A stretch of DNA of 64,000 nt from Tetradesmus obliquus (GCA_030272155.1 CP126195.1:1657001-1721000), one strand, 5' to 3'; shown: positions 44,218 to 56,343, counted from the first letter of the stretch. Translations and numbers: made by a program. The notes: generated from the sequence alone by a model not told the origin.

Positions 44218-46421
44218 ATGCCTGCAGGGGGGCTGTCCATGGTGCGCAAGCACCCTTCAGGATGGAAGAGCAACCGCAGCACCACGGCCATGAGGGTGGC
44301 GGCGGTGGTGTGTGTGATAATGGCTTTGACCACAGCTGACGAAAAGTTTACGCCCGCATATTATTACAGAGAGCAGTACCCTGACTACGCCAAGGAGGTA
44401 CACGGGGACCTGAACCGGTTCTGCAAACTTCATCACAAGAACTTCACAGCAAACGGCACAGTGGCTACACCCAAGCATGGCGGCAGGCCCTCAAATGTCC
44501 CACATGCTGTCGCCTTCCATGCCAGCACAATATTCAAGGCTGGCAAGGTGGTAAAGGCCTACCCATCGGCAGATTCAAAGAGAAAGGTTGATGTGCACGT
44601 GTGGTGGACTTCAATCGAAGTCGCATGTCAGGAAAATGACACACTGCGCCAGCTGTGCACTGACTACAACATCACACCCAAGAGACTGCTGAAGTACATG
44701 AAATGGGCTGACCCCGACCTGGTGCGCAGGAGAATAGATGTGAAGCTGGACTTGACAAAGATACAGAAACAAAGGCGAAAGGCAGCAGCTGCGGCGCTGT
44801 GGCAGAAGTACCAAAGTGACCCCGACATGCTGCAGCGCATATATTTCATTGATGAGTGCAAATTCTGGATGTCAGACCTGGCAGGCGGCTCCGTCAAGGT
44901 CTATTGTGATGCACACGATGAAAACGTGCATGCTGTGCTGCCATGCAAATGGATGCGCAAGGGCAAGGACGCAGAGCCGGTCAAGTTGCACTTTGTCTGC
45001 GCCGTCAACGCTGTGCACGGGCCCGTCTACTGCAAGTTTGTCACCGGCACAACAGACAACAAGGACCATGCTGGCAACCTCAATGTACCGTACATGGTGA
45101 GTGTGCGCTGCTACTGCGCAGGCGCCTGCCATCGAAAGACATGCCAGCCCTGCTGTACTGTGTAGTAACAGTCCCGCAGTGCTTTTTTTAGTGATGTAGT
45201 GAAGCTGCAGCGCTGCCCGTCCTCTGCTGTGAACATAACAGCAGAGTAACTTGGTGACAGTACAATGACACCACCTGCAGCAGCAAGCTGGAAACCAATG
45301 TGCAAGGATTGGTGCATGTCACATCCGCGCGTGCTCACGCGCAGCACACTGCCCCCTGGCTGCAGCCAGTTGTCATATGCTGCAGCGCAGAACTCAAAGT
45401 CGCGCTCCAGCACCTGCTGCCTGCTGCTGCTGTAATAACCCTTGTCATGACATGAGCCATCAGCTTGAATCAGCATGTTGTGCTGTGCATGGAGGAAATC
45501 AATCCGCCCATCCCACCAGTCCACTACTACCTGAGCACACATACTGCTGCTGATGCCTAACCAATACAGCATGCACACCAGCTGCTCCTCGCTTGTGTGC
45601 ATGTAGCCCATGCATGTGCCAACCATATCAGCCAGCACACATGCACACATCTTGCACTGAAGCGCTGCTGCTGTGGCGACTGCACGCGGCGCGCAGAACT
45701 TGAAGTGCTGCACACCTGGCAAGCAGACAGTCAAGCCCCAGAACAATCTCTGCCCCCTCATAGACTTGGTGATGTATCTGACCTTGTCTGCACTGAGCCT
45801 GATGTAGAAGCGTCCCATCGCATCCATCCACACCGCTGCGTTGCGCTCCTGCGCTGCTAACAAGGCTGCGCGCTGCCAATCCGGCAATTCTTGCACCTGC
45901 AGTTGAAGGACAAACCAACCCAGCAGGCCAAGAGCATGACTCAGCTGGAGTTTGTTCACTGCATGATGGAGATCAAAGACATAGCCGACCAACAGCAGGC
46001 GCAGCGCGGCACTACGCCGCTGTACATCTTTGACAACCCAAGTGTTCACCTGGGGAAGGATGGCCTACAGATGTTGGTTGCAGGTGGCATCAATGAAGAT
46101 CAACTGCTGCACATTGCACCCTACTCCCCAGATTTCAACAAGCCCATTGAACATGCATTTGGCAGCCTCAAAGCAGCCTTCCGCAACTACTTGTATAACA
46201 GCTGCCAGCTGGGTGGTGCTGATGTGAAGCCGCGAGACCTGCAGCACGGCCTGTACAACACCTTTATGAAGATCACAGCTGCATCTGTCATGGCTGATGT
46301 ATTGAAGCTGCCAGATTTGTGGAACATGGTGCGCAGCCGCAAGAGGAGTCTTTGTGTGTGCCGAGACGGGAAGCAGCGCCGCGGCACTGCTGGCGACTAC
46401 CCCAGGAAAGACCAGCGCTGA
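44218..46421 (+). CDS. DDE transposase, Tc1/mariner-like, copy 1 (465 aa, one intron)
   Basis: Exon 1 44218-45096 (293 codons), exon 2 45903-46421 (172 codons plus TGA), donor ATG|GTGAGT, acceptor ACCTGCAG|TTG, phase 0. Catalyses cut-and-paste movement of the element. The N-terminal part is basic with likely helix-turn-helix segments (for example LRQLCTDYNITPKRLLKYM). The catalytic core has FIDECKFWM (D212), LYIFDNPSVH (D337) and PYSPDFNKPIEHAFGSLK (E376), the standard DDE blocks of the Tc1/mariner superfamily; 38 residues separate the second Asp and the Glu. The start at 44218 is the first ATG in frame; MVRKHPSGWK seven codons later is an alternative. All catalytic residues are intact. The intron is occupied by the antisense open frame listed next. 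Confidence 0.88.
45111..46049 (-). CDS. Antisense PD-(D/E)xK (DUF559/Vsr-like) endonuclease-type ORF, copy 1
   Basis: A 312-codon frame lying opposite the transposase intron (45097-45902). It stops 14 bases inside the donor end. Codons 1-49 overlap transposase exon 2 and may be a shadow; Met75 (45827) is a start inside the intron. From about residue 152 the order of motifs matches the Vsr/DUF559 nuclease fold: SEEQLVCMLYWLG helix, VVDWWDGRIDF (D184), MLIQADGSCH (Q195, D197, H201), LERDFEF (D217) and GGSVLRVST. The N-terminal half, including FYIRLSADKVRYITKSMRGQ, is unrecognised. If expressed it would cut DNA, perhaps aiding spread or amplification of the element. Its expression and its own splice signals are unknown. 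The family call is by motif reading only. Confidence 0.6.
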   Translation of the reverse strand: MNTWVVKDVQRRSAALRLLLVGYVFDLHHAVNKLQLSHALGLLGWFVLQLQVQELPDWQRAALLAAQERNAAVWMDAMGRFYIRLSADKVRYITKSMRGQRLFWGLTVCLPGVQHFKFCAPRAVATAAALQCKMCACVLADMVGTCMGYMHTSEEQLVCMLYWLGISSSMCAQVVVDWWDGRIDFLHAQHNMLIQADGSCHDKGYYSSSRQQVLERDFEFCAAAYDNWLQPGGSVLRVSTRGCDMHQSLHIGFQLAAAGGVIVLSPSYSAVMFTAEDGQRCSFTTSLKKALRDCYYTVQQGWHVFRWQAPAQ

Positions 46422-47668
46422 GTCTGCTGTTGTGCTGCTGCATGGCATGTAGGGATTGTGGCTGTCAGCTGCATGCAAGATGGCTGGCCAGCAGTGCACA
46501 GGGTGTCACTCAGAGAGCCCTTGAGCTCACCTGTTTGAGGGCACCTGCGCTTGTCGCCGTCCTGCATGTTCGCACCGCCCGGGGCTTGGGAGGTGCTGGC
46601 ACCATGCTGCTGTAGGGTGGTTACTTCCTGGTGTTCACCTGAGAGCGAGTGTGGGAACAAAATGGCATGTTCAGAAGCTTATTGTATGAGTAAACTACAT
46701 GTGGATGTTGTGCTTTGGTGCTCAGACTTGTCAGGAGCGGTTCCTGCTTCAAACGACTGCTGCAAGGCAGCAAGGCACTTGGTGGCCATTTCACATACAG
46801 GCATTTGCAGTCATGCTGAATTGCCGAATGTAATGGTAAAATTACTGTCATAATTCAACTACGCTCGAAGCTCTTGAACATGGCTCCTGCTGCTGTCACT
46901 CGCGTTAATTGTGACGACTGTTGGCCTGCCAAGCGATATGCACGGAGCCTGCAAGAAACCTTGCGGTCGATTAACTTTTAAATTTGATGATTGATTTAAG
47001 CATGGCTTGAGCCGAAATAAACTGCGATATGGTGAAGAACTTCAAGACGGAAAGGTGCCCTGAAACAAGCCTGCTCCGAGCCACACAGCTGCCACGCTGC
47101 CAACTTATCATCGTCGACACATTATGCAACGTACCTTTGGTTGAAGCAGAAAACCAATCCTGACGGGCCCTCGCAAGCCCACGTTGCAGGTGAGCCTGAC
47201 GGGTCAACACGGATGTCCAGAGCACTGCAGCTCGATCGCGTTGCTGCAGCACCTGCATACAATTTGTTTTGAACATTGAACGACGTTAAACACAGCGCAG
47301 TGCTGAAAGGCTTCGCCAAAAAATTAGGTGGCAGCAGTGAGGCACCTGCTGGCACATGCTGCTGCTGTCACGCCCACCAACAACTGCAGTTGAAAAACAC
47401 ATGCCACCGTGATTCACAGCATACATAGCTGTAACGTTTCCTGTTGTCTGCTGCTGCTGCTGCTCCTGCCCAGGCAGATATCATATATTGCAAACAGTGC
47501 TACTGCCGCAGTAAAATCAGCTGCATACCCAGCAGCAGCAGGAGCACATCAGCCATAGCATAAAAAGGTAGGTGTGCACTTCAGGCACCAAGTCCAGGAA
47601 CAGCAACAGAAGGGATGCAGTGCAGGCTAAGAACTGCTGCAGCAAAGGCTGGCATGCAATCACAGTCT
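46422..47668. other. 3' non-coding part of transposon body
   Basis: Follows the transposase stop in every body. Short frames (for example 46551-46853 plus, 46971-47276 minus) show no domain. TGTAA at about 46830 could be the transposase polyadenylation signal. The last bases, ATCACAGTCT, form the body end. Confidence 0.55.
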
Positions 47669-48391
47669 CAGCTGGGCATGGTACAAACGTAGCGAACAAG
47701 TGGCCTACATATAAATGTCAAGCTTTCAACGACGAACCTAAATCAATTTGAGCTGTTAGCAGTGGCACAGTGTACTGCAAGAAAAGAGCTAAAAACACGT
47801 TGCCCTGAAGTGCCCCGACTCGACTGTTACATATGTTAACTTGCGCTGTAGAGTGTTGCTGTGGGTGCTGCTGCCTGCAACATGTTTTGATGTGTAATGT
47901 AATACTTCTGGGCTTCCCTTGCTGGCTGATCAGGCACTGCAGTTCTGGTGTGCCAAGTGCCCTGCCGCTGCTGTTGCGCTCTGCTGCTTGGCGCTGTGCG
48001 CTGCACATACAGTTTCAACTGTCATATCTGTTACATAGTGCGCAACACCGCTTCAGGCCCACCGGCAGCTGCTGCGCGCGTGCAGCTAGTGTGGCTGCAC
48101 AGAGTTTGTTGAGGACTAGTATTCTACACAGTTTCCTGCAAACATCCTTCTTGTGTGATCAAGGCGAATTCTGGAGCTCAAAATTACTAGCAGTTTGAAG
48201 CTGCTGCTGCTGGCAGGTGGGGGCCCTGCTGTGCAGTTGGGATGCAAGCAAACCAAAGCAGCAGCACTGGCAGCTGTGCCTTACTGTGCCTGCCACATAC
48301 AGCAGGTTGCTATGCCAGCATGGCTGTCTGCTTGCAAGCTGTGTTGATTTGTTGCAAAATGCAGATGCTACGTTTGTACCATACCCAGCTG
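47669..48391 (+). repeat. 723-bp module E, second copy
   Basis: Inverse orientation to 43387-44109, so that body 1 is flanked by 723-bp inverted repeats. It sits between GTCT of body 1 and AGAC of body 2. Confidence 0.9.
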
Positions 48392-48499
48392 AGACCGGTC
48401 AAACTCCATGATGCCGCAGGCTGTTGTTTGACCTGACCAGTTACTTCTGTTCACACTGCTGCTAGAAGCACAGCTAACATATCCATACGTTTTGGATTC

Positions 48500-50703
48500 A
48501 TGCCTGCAGGGGGGCTGTCCATGGTGCGCAAGCACCCTTCAGGATGGAAGAGCAACCGCAGCACCACGGCCATGAGGGTGGCGGCGGTGGTGTGTGTGAT
48601 AATGGCTTTGACCACAGCTGACGAAAAGTTTACGCCCGCATATTATTACAGAGAGCAGTACCCTGACTACGCCAAGGAGGTACACGGGGACCTGAACCGG
48701 TTCTGCAAACTTCATCACAAGAACTTCACAGCAAACGGCACAGTGGCTACACCCAAGCATGGCGGCAGGCCCTCAAATGTCCCACATGCTGTCGCCTTCC
48801 ATGCCAGCACAATATTCAAGGCTGGCAAGGTGGTAAAGGCCTACCCATCGGCAGATTCAAAGAGAAAGGTTGATGTGCACGTGTGGTGGACTTCAATCGA
48901 AGTCGCATGTCAGGAAAATGACACACTGCGCCAGCTGTGCACTGACTACAACATCACACCCAAGAGACTGCTGAAGTACATGAAATGGGCTGACCCCGAC
49001 CTGGTGCGCAGGAGAATAGATGTGAAGCTGGACTTGACAAAGATACAGAAACAAAGGCGAAAGGCAGCAGCTGCGGCGCTGTGGCAGAAGTACCAAAGTG
49101 ACCCCGACATGCTGCAGCGCATATATTTCATTGATGAGTGCAAATTCTGGATGTCAGACCTGGCAGGCGGCTCCGTCAAGGTCTATTGTGATGCACACGA
49201 TGAAAACGTGCATGCTGTGCTGCCATGCAAATGGATGCGCAAGGGCAAGGACGCAGAGCCGGTCAAGTTGCACTTTGTCTGCGCCGTCAACGCTGTGCAC
49301 GGGCCCGTCTACTGCAAGTTTGTCACCGGCACAACAGACAACAAGGACCATGCTGGCAACCTCAATGTACCGTACATGGTGAGTGTGCGCTGCTACTGCG
49401 CAGGCGCCTGCCATCGAAAGACATGCCAGCCCTGCTGTACTGTGTAGTAACAGTCCCGCAGTGCTTTTTTTAGTGATGTAGTGAAGCTGCAGCGCTGCCC
49501 GTCCTCTGCTGTGAACATAACAGCAGAGTAACTTGGTGACAGTACAATGACACCACCTGCAGCAGCAAGCTGGAAACCAATGTGCAAGGATTGGTGCATG
49601 TCACATCCGCGCGTGCTCACGCGCAGCACACTGCCCCCTGGCTGCAGCCAGTTGTCATATGCTGCAGCGCAGAACTCAAAGTCGCGCTCCAGCACCTGCT
49701 GCCTGCTGCTGCTGTAATAACCCTTGTCATGACATGAGCCATCAGCTTGAATCAGCATGTTGTGCTGTGCATGGAGGAAATCAATCCGCCCATCCCACCA
49801 GTCCACTACTACCTGAGCACACATACTGCTGCTGATGCCTAACCAATACAGCATGCACACCAGCTGCTCCTCGCTTGTGTGCATGTAGCCCATGCATGTG
49901 CCAACCATATCAGCCAGCACACATGCACACATCTTGCACTGAAGCGCTGCTGCTGTGGCGACTGCACGCGGCGCGCAGAACTTGAAGTGCTGCACACCTG
50001 GCAAGCAGACAGTCAAGCCCCAGAACAATCTCTGCCCCCTCATAGACTTGGTGATGTATCTGACCTTGTCTGCACTGAGCCTGATGTAGAAGCGTCCCAT
50101 CGCATCCATCCACACCGCTGCGTTGCGCTCCTGCGCTGCTAACAAGGCTGCGCGCTGCCAATCCGGCAATTCTTGCACCTGCAGTTGAAGGACAAACCAA
50201 CCCAGCAGGCCAAGAGCATGACTCAGCTGGAGTTTGTTCACTGCATGATGGAGATCAAAGACATAGCCGACCAACAGCAGGCGCAGCGCGGCACTACGCC
50301 GCTGTACATCTTTGACAACCCAAGTGTTCACCTGGGGAAGGATGGCCTACAGATGTTGGTTGCAGGTGGCATCAATGAAGATCAACTGCTGCACATTGCA
50401 CCCTACTCCCCAGATTTCAACAAGCCCATTGAACATGCATTTGGCAGCCTCAAAGCAGCCTTCCGCAACTACTTGTATAACAGCTGCCAGCTGGGTGGTG
50501 CTGATGTGAAGCCGCGAGACCTGCAGCACGGCCTGTACAACACCTTTATGAAGATCACAGCTGCATCTGTCATGGCTGATGTATTGAAGCTGCCAGATTT
50601 GTGGAACATGGTGCGCAGCCGCAAGAGGAGTCTTTGTGTGTGCCGAGACGGGAAGCAGCGCCGCGGCACTGCTGGCGACTACCCCAGGAAAGACCAGCGC
50701 TGA
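48500..50703 (+). CDS. DDE transposase, copy 2
   Basis: Exons 48500-49378 and 50185-50703. The encoded protein is the same as copy 1, with the same intron and catalytic residues. Offset from copy 1 is 4282 bases. Confidence 0.88.
49393..50331 (-). CDS. Antisense endonuclease-type ORF, copy 2
   Basis: Same 312-codon frame as copy 1, opposite the transposase intron. No disabling change. Confidence 0.6.
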   Translation of the reverse strand: MNTWVVKDVQRRSAALRLLLVGYVFDLHHAVNKLQLSHALGLLGWFVLQLQVQELPDWQRAALLAAQERNAAVWMDAMGRFYIRLSADKVRYITKSMRGQRLFWGLTVCLPGVQHFKFCAPRAVATAAALQCKMCACVLADMVGTCMGYMHTSEEQLVCMLYWLGISSSMCAQVVVDWWDGRIDFLHAQHNMLIQADGSCHDKGYYSSSRQQVLERDFEFCAAAYDNWLQPGGSVLRVSTRGCDMHQSLHIGFQLAAAGGVIVLSPSYSAVMFTAEDGQRCSFTTSLKKALRDCYYTVQQGWHVFRWQAPAQ

Positions 50704-52061
50704 GTCTGCTGTTGTGCTGCTGCATGGCATGTAGGGATTGTGGCTGTCAGCTGCATGCAAGATGGCTGGCCAGCAGTGCACAGGGTGTCACTCAGAGAGC
50801 CCTTGAGCTCACCTGTTTGAGGGCACCTGCGCTTGTCGCCGTCCTGCATGTTCGCACCGCCCGGGGCTTGGGAGGTGCTGGCACCATGCTGCTGTAGGGT
50901 GGTTACTTCCTGGTGTTCACCTGAGAGCGAGTGTGGGAACAAAATGGCATGTTCAGAAGCTTATTGTATGAGTAAACTACATGTGGATGTTGTGCTTTGG
51001 TGCTCAGACTTGTCAGGAGCGGTTCCTGCTTCAAACGACTGCTGCAAGGCAGCAAGGCACTTGGTGGCCATTTCACATACAGGCATTTGCAGTCATGCTG
51101 AATTGCCGAATGTAATGGTAAAATTACTGTCATAATTCAACTACGCTCGAAGCTCTTGAACATGGCTCCTGCTGCTGTCACTCGCGTTAATTGTGACGAC
51201 TGTTGGCCTGCCAAGCGATATGCACGGAGCCTGCAAGAAACCTTGCGGTCGATTAACTTTTAAATTTGATGATTGATTTAAGCATGGCTTGAGCCGAAAT
51301 AAACTGCGATATGGTGAAGAACTTCAAGACGGAAAGGTGCCCTGAAACAAGCCTGCTCCGAGCCACACAGCTGCCACGCTGCCAACTTATCATCGTCGAC
51401 ACATTATGCAACGTACCTTTGGTTGAAGCAGAAAACCAATCCTGACGGGCCCTCGCAAGCCCACGTTGCAGGTGAGCCTGACGGGTCAACACGGATGTCC
51501 AGAGCACTGCAGCTCGATCGCGTTGCTGCAGCACCTGCATACAATTTGTTTTGAACATTGAACGACGTTAAACACAGCGCAGTGCTGAAAGGCTTCGCCA
51601 AAAAATTAGGTGGCAGCAGTGAGGCACCTGCTGGCACATGCTGCTGCTGTCACGCCCACCAACAACTGCAGTTGAAAAACACATGCCACCGTGATTCACA
51701 GCATACATAGCTGTAACGTTTCCTGTTGTCTGCTGCTGCTGCTGCTCCTGCCCAGGCAGATATCATATATTGCAAACAGTGCTACTGCCGCAGTAAAATC
51801 AGCTGCATACCCAGCAGCAGCAGGAGCACATCAGCCATAGCATAAAAAGGTAGGTGTGCACTTCAGGCACCAAGTCCAGGAACAGCAACAGAAGGGATGC
51901 AGTGCAGGCTAAGAACTGCTGCAGCAAAGGCTGGCATGCAATCACAGTCTCTGAGACCGGTCAAACTCCATGATGCCGCAGGCTGTTGTTTGACCTGACC
52001 AGTTACTTCTGTTCACACTGCTGCTAGAAGCACAGCTAACATATCCATACGTTTTGGATTC

Positions 52062-54265
52062 ATGCCTGCAGGGGGGCTGTCCATGGTGCGCAAGCACCCT
52101 TCAGGATGGAAGAGCAACCGCAGCACCACGGCCATGAGGGTGGCGGCGGTGGTGTGTGTGATAATGGCTTTGACCACAGCTGACGAAAAGTTTACGCCCG
52201 CATATTATTACAGAGAGCAGTACCCTGACTACGCCAAGGAGGTACACGGGGACCTGAACCGGTTCTGCAAACTTCATCACAAGAACTTCACAGCAAACGG
52301 CACAGTGGCTACACCCAAGCATGGCGGCAGGCCCTCAAATGTCCCACATGCTGTCGCCTTCCATGCCAGCACAATATTCAAGGCTGGCAAGGTGGTAAAG
52401 GCCTACCCATCGGCAGATTCAAAGAGAAAGGTTGATGTGCACGTGTGGTGGACTTCAATCGAAGTCGCATGTCAGGAAAATGACACACTGCGCCAGCTGT
52501 GCACTGACTACAACATCACACCCAAGAGACTGCTGAAGTACATGAAATGGGCTGACCCCGACCTGGTGCGCAGGAGAATAGATGTGAAGCTGGACTTGAC
52601 AAAGATACAGAAACAAAGGCGAAAGGCAGCAGCTGCGGCGCTGTGGCAGAAGTACCAAAGTGACCCCGACATGCTGCAGCGCATATATTTCATTGATGAG
52701 TGCAAATTCTGGATGTCAGACCTGGCAGGCGGCTCCGTCAAGGTCTATTGTGATGCACACGATGAAAACGTGCATGCTGTGCTGCCATGCAAATGGATGC
52801 GCAAGGGCAAGGACGCAGAGCCGGTCAAGTTGCACTTTGTCTGCGCCGTCAACGCTGTGCACGGGCCCGTCTACTGCAAGTTTGTCACCGGCACAACAGA
52901 CAACAAGGACCATGCTGGCAACCTCAATGTACCGTACATGGTGAGTGTGCGCTGCTACTGCGCAGGCGCCTGCCATCGAAAGACATGCCAGCCCTGCTGT
53001 ACTGTGTAGTAACAGTCCCGCAGTGCTTTTTTTAGTGATGTAGTGAAGCTGCAGCGCTGCCCGTCCTCTGCTGTGAACATAACAGCAGAGTAACTTGGTG
53101 ACAGTACAATGACACCACCTGCAGCAGCAAGCTGGAAACCAATGTGCAAGGATTGGTGCATGTCACATCCGCGCGTGCTCACGCGCAGCACACTGCCCCC
53201 TGGCTGCAGCCAGTTGTCATATGCTGCAGCGCAGAACTCAAAGTCGCGCTCCAGCACCTGCTGCCTGCTGCTGCTGTAATAACCCTTGTCATGACATGAG
53301 CCATCAGCTTGAATCAGCATGTTGTGCTGTGCATGGAGGAAATCAATCCGCCCATCCCACCAGTCCACTACTACCTGAGCACACATACTGCTGCTGATGC
53401 CTAACCAATACAGCATGCACACCAGCTGCTCCTCGCTTGTGTGCATGTAGCCCATGCATGTGCCAACCATATCAGCCAGCACACATGCACACATCTTGCA
53501 CTGAAGCGCTGCTGCTGTGGCGACTGCACGCGGCGCGCAGAACTTGAAGTGCTGCACACCTGGCAAGCAGACAGTCAAGCCCCAGAACAATCTCTGCCCC
53601 CTCATAGACTTGGTGATGTATCTGACCTTGTCTGCACTGAGCCTGATGTAGAAGCGTCCCATCGCATCCATCCACACCGCTGCGTTGCGCTCCTGCGCTG
53701 CTAACAAGGCTGCGCGCTGCCAATCCGGCAATTCTTGCACCTGCAGTTGAAGGACAAACCAACCCAGCAGGCCAAGAGCATGACTCAGCTGGAGTTTGTT
53801 CACTGCATGATGGAGATCAAAGACATAGCCGACCAACAGCAGGCGCAGCGCGGCACTACGCCGCTGTACATCTTTGACAACCCAAGTGTTCACCTGGGGA
53901 AGGATGGCCTACAGATGTTGGTTGCAGGTGGCATCAATGAAGATCAACTGCTGCACATTGCACCCTACTCCCCAGATTTCAACAAGCCCATTGAACATGC
54001 ATTTGGCAGCCTCAAAGCAGCCTTCCGCAACTACTTGTATAACAGCTGCCAGCTGGGTGGTGCTGATGTGAAGCCGCGAGACCTGCAGCACGGCCTGTAC
54101 AACACCTTTATGAAGATCACAGCTGCATCTGTCATGGCTGATGTATTGAAGCTGCCAGATTTGTGGAACATGGTGCGCAGCCGCAAGAGGAGTCTTTGTG
54201 TGTGCCGAGACGGGAAGCAGCGCCGCGGCACTGCTGGCGACTACCCCAGGAAAGACCAGCGCTGA
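52062..54265 (+). CDS. DDE transposase, copy 3
   Basis: Exons 52062-52940 and 53747-54265; protein unchanged. This body joins the previous one through CTG with no E module, offset 3562. Confidence 0.88.
52955..53893 (-). CDS. Antisense endonuclease-type ORF, copy 3
   Basis: Intact 312-codon frame with the same residues as copy 1. Confidence 0.6.
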   Translation of the reverse strand: MNTWVVKDVQRRSAALRLLLVGYVFDLHHAVNKLQLSHALGLLGWFVLQLQVQELPDWQRAALLAAQERNAAVWMDAMGRFYIRLSADKVRYITKSMRGQRLFWGLTVCLPGVQHFKFCAPRAVATAAALQCKMCACVLADMVGTCMGYMHTSEEQLVCMLYWLGISSSMCAQVVVDWWDGRIDFLHAQHNMLIQADGSCHDKGYYSSSRQQVLERDFEFCAAAYDNWLQPGGSVLRVSTRGCDMHQSLHIGFQLAAAGGVIVLSPSYSAVMFTAEDGQRCSFTTSLKKALRDCYYTVQQGWHVFRWQAPAQ

Positions 54266-55512
54266 GTCTGCTGTTGTGCTGCTGCATGGCATGTAGGGAT
54301 TGTGGCTGTCAGCTGCATGCAAGATGGCTGGCCAGCAGTGCACAGGGTGTCACTCAGAGAGCCCTTGAGCTCACCTGTTTGAGGGCACCTGCGCTTGTCG
54401 CCGTCCTGCATGTTCGCACCGCCCGGGGCTTGGGAGGTGCTGGCACCATGCTGCTGTAGGGTGGTTACTTCCTGGTGTTCACCTGAGAGCGAGTGTGGGA
54501 ACAAAATGGCATGTTCAGAAGCTTATTGTATGAGTAAACTACATGTGGATGTTGTGCTTTGGTGCTCAGACTTGTCAGGAGCGGTTCCTGCTTCAAACGA
54601 CTGCTGCAAGGCAGCAAGGCACTTGGTGGCCATTTCACATACAGGCATTTGCAGTCATGCTGAATTGCCGAATGTAATGGTAAAATTACTGTCATAATTC
54701 AACTACGCTCGAAGCTCTTGAACATGGCTCCTGCTGCTGTCACTCGCGTTAATTGTGACGACTGTTGGCCTGCCAAGCGATATGCACGGAGCCTGCAAGA
54801 AACCTTGCGGTCGATTAACTTTTAAATTTGATGATTGATTTAAGCATGGCTTGAGCCGAAATAAACTGCGATATGGTGAAGAACTTCAAGACGGAAAGGT
54901 GCCCTGAAACAAGCCTGCTCCGAGCCACACAGCTGCCACGCTGCCAACTTATCATCGTCGACACATTATGCAACGTACCTTTGGTTGAAGCAGAAAACCA
55001 ATCCTGACGGGCCCTCGCAAGCCCACGTTGCAGGTGAGCCTGACGGGTCAACACGGATGTCCAGAGCACTGCAGCTCGATCGCGTTGCTGCAGCACCTGC
55101 ATACAATTTGTTTTGAACATTGAACGACGTTAAACACAGCGCAGTGCTGAAAGGCTTCGCCAAAAAATTAGGTGGCAGCAGTGAGGCACCTGCTGGCACA
55201 TGCTGCTGCTGTCACGCCCACCAACAACTGCAGTTGAAAAACACATGCCACCGTGATTCACAGCATACATAGCTGTAACGTTTCCTGTTGTCTGCTGCTG
55301 CTGCTGCTCCTGCCCAGGCAGATATCATATATTGCAAACAGTGCTACTGCCGCAGTAAAATCAGCTGCATACCCAGCAGCAGCAGGAGCACATCAGCCAT
55401 AGCATAAAAAGGTAGGTGTGCACTTCAGGCACCAAGTCCAGGAACAGCAACAGAAGGGATGCAGTGCAGGCTAAGAACTGCTGCAGCAAAGGCTGGCATG
55501 CAATCACAGTCT

Positions 55513-56235
55513 CAGCTGGGCATGGTACAAACGTAGCGAACAAGTGGCCTACATATAAATGTCAAGCTTTCAACGACGAACCTAAATCAATTTGAGCTGT
55601 TAGCAGTGGCACAGTGTACTGCAAGAAAAGAGCTAAAAACACGTTGCCCTGAAGTGCCCCGACTCGACTGTTACATATGTTAACTTGCGCTGTAGAGTGT
55701 TGCTGTGGGTGCTGCTGCCTGCAACATGTTTTGATGTGTAATGTAATACTTCTGGGCTTCCCTTGCTGGCTGATCAGGCACTGCAGTTCTGGTGTGCCAA
55801 GTGCCCTGCCGCTGCTGTTGCGCTCTGCTGCTTGGCGCTGTGCGCTGCACATACAGTTTCAACTGTCATATCTGTTACATAGTGCGCAACACCGCTTCAG
55901 GCCCACCGGCAGCTGCTGCGCGCGTGCAGCTAGTGTGGCTGCACAGAGTTTGTTGAGGACTAGTATTCTACACAGTTTCCTGCAAACATCCTTCTTGTGT
56001 GATCAAGGCGAATTCTGGAGCTCAAAATTACTAGCAGTTTGAAGCTGCTGCTGCTGGCAGGTGGGGGCCCTGCTGTGCAGTTGGGATGCAAGCAAACCAA
56101 AGCAGCAGCACTGGCAGCTGTGCCTTACTGTGCCTGCCACATACAGCAGGTTGCTATGCCAGCATGGCTGTCTGCTTGCAAGCTGTGTTGATTTGTTGCA
56201 AAATGCAGATGCTACGTTTGTACCATACCCAGCTG
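55513..56235 (+). repeat. 723-bp module E, third copy
   Basis: Same orientation and ends as 47669-48391; lies between body 3 and body 4. Confidence 0.9.
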
Positions 56236-56343
56236 AGACCGGTCAAACTCCATGATGCCGCAGGCTGTTGTTTGACCTGACCAGTTACTTCTGTTCACAC
56301 TGCTGCTAGAAGCACAGCTAACATATCCATACGTTTTGGATTC

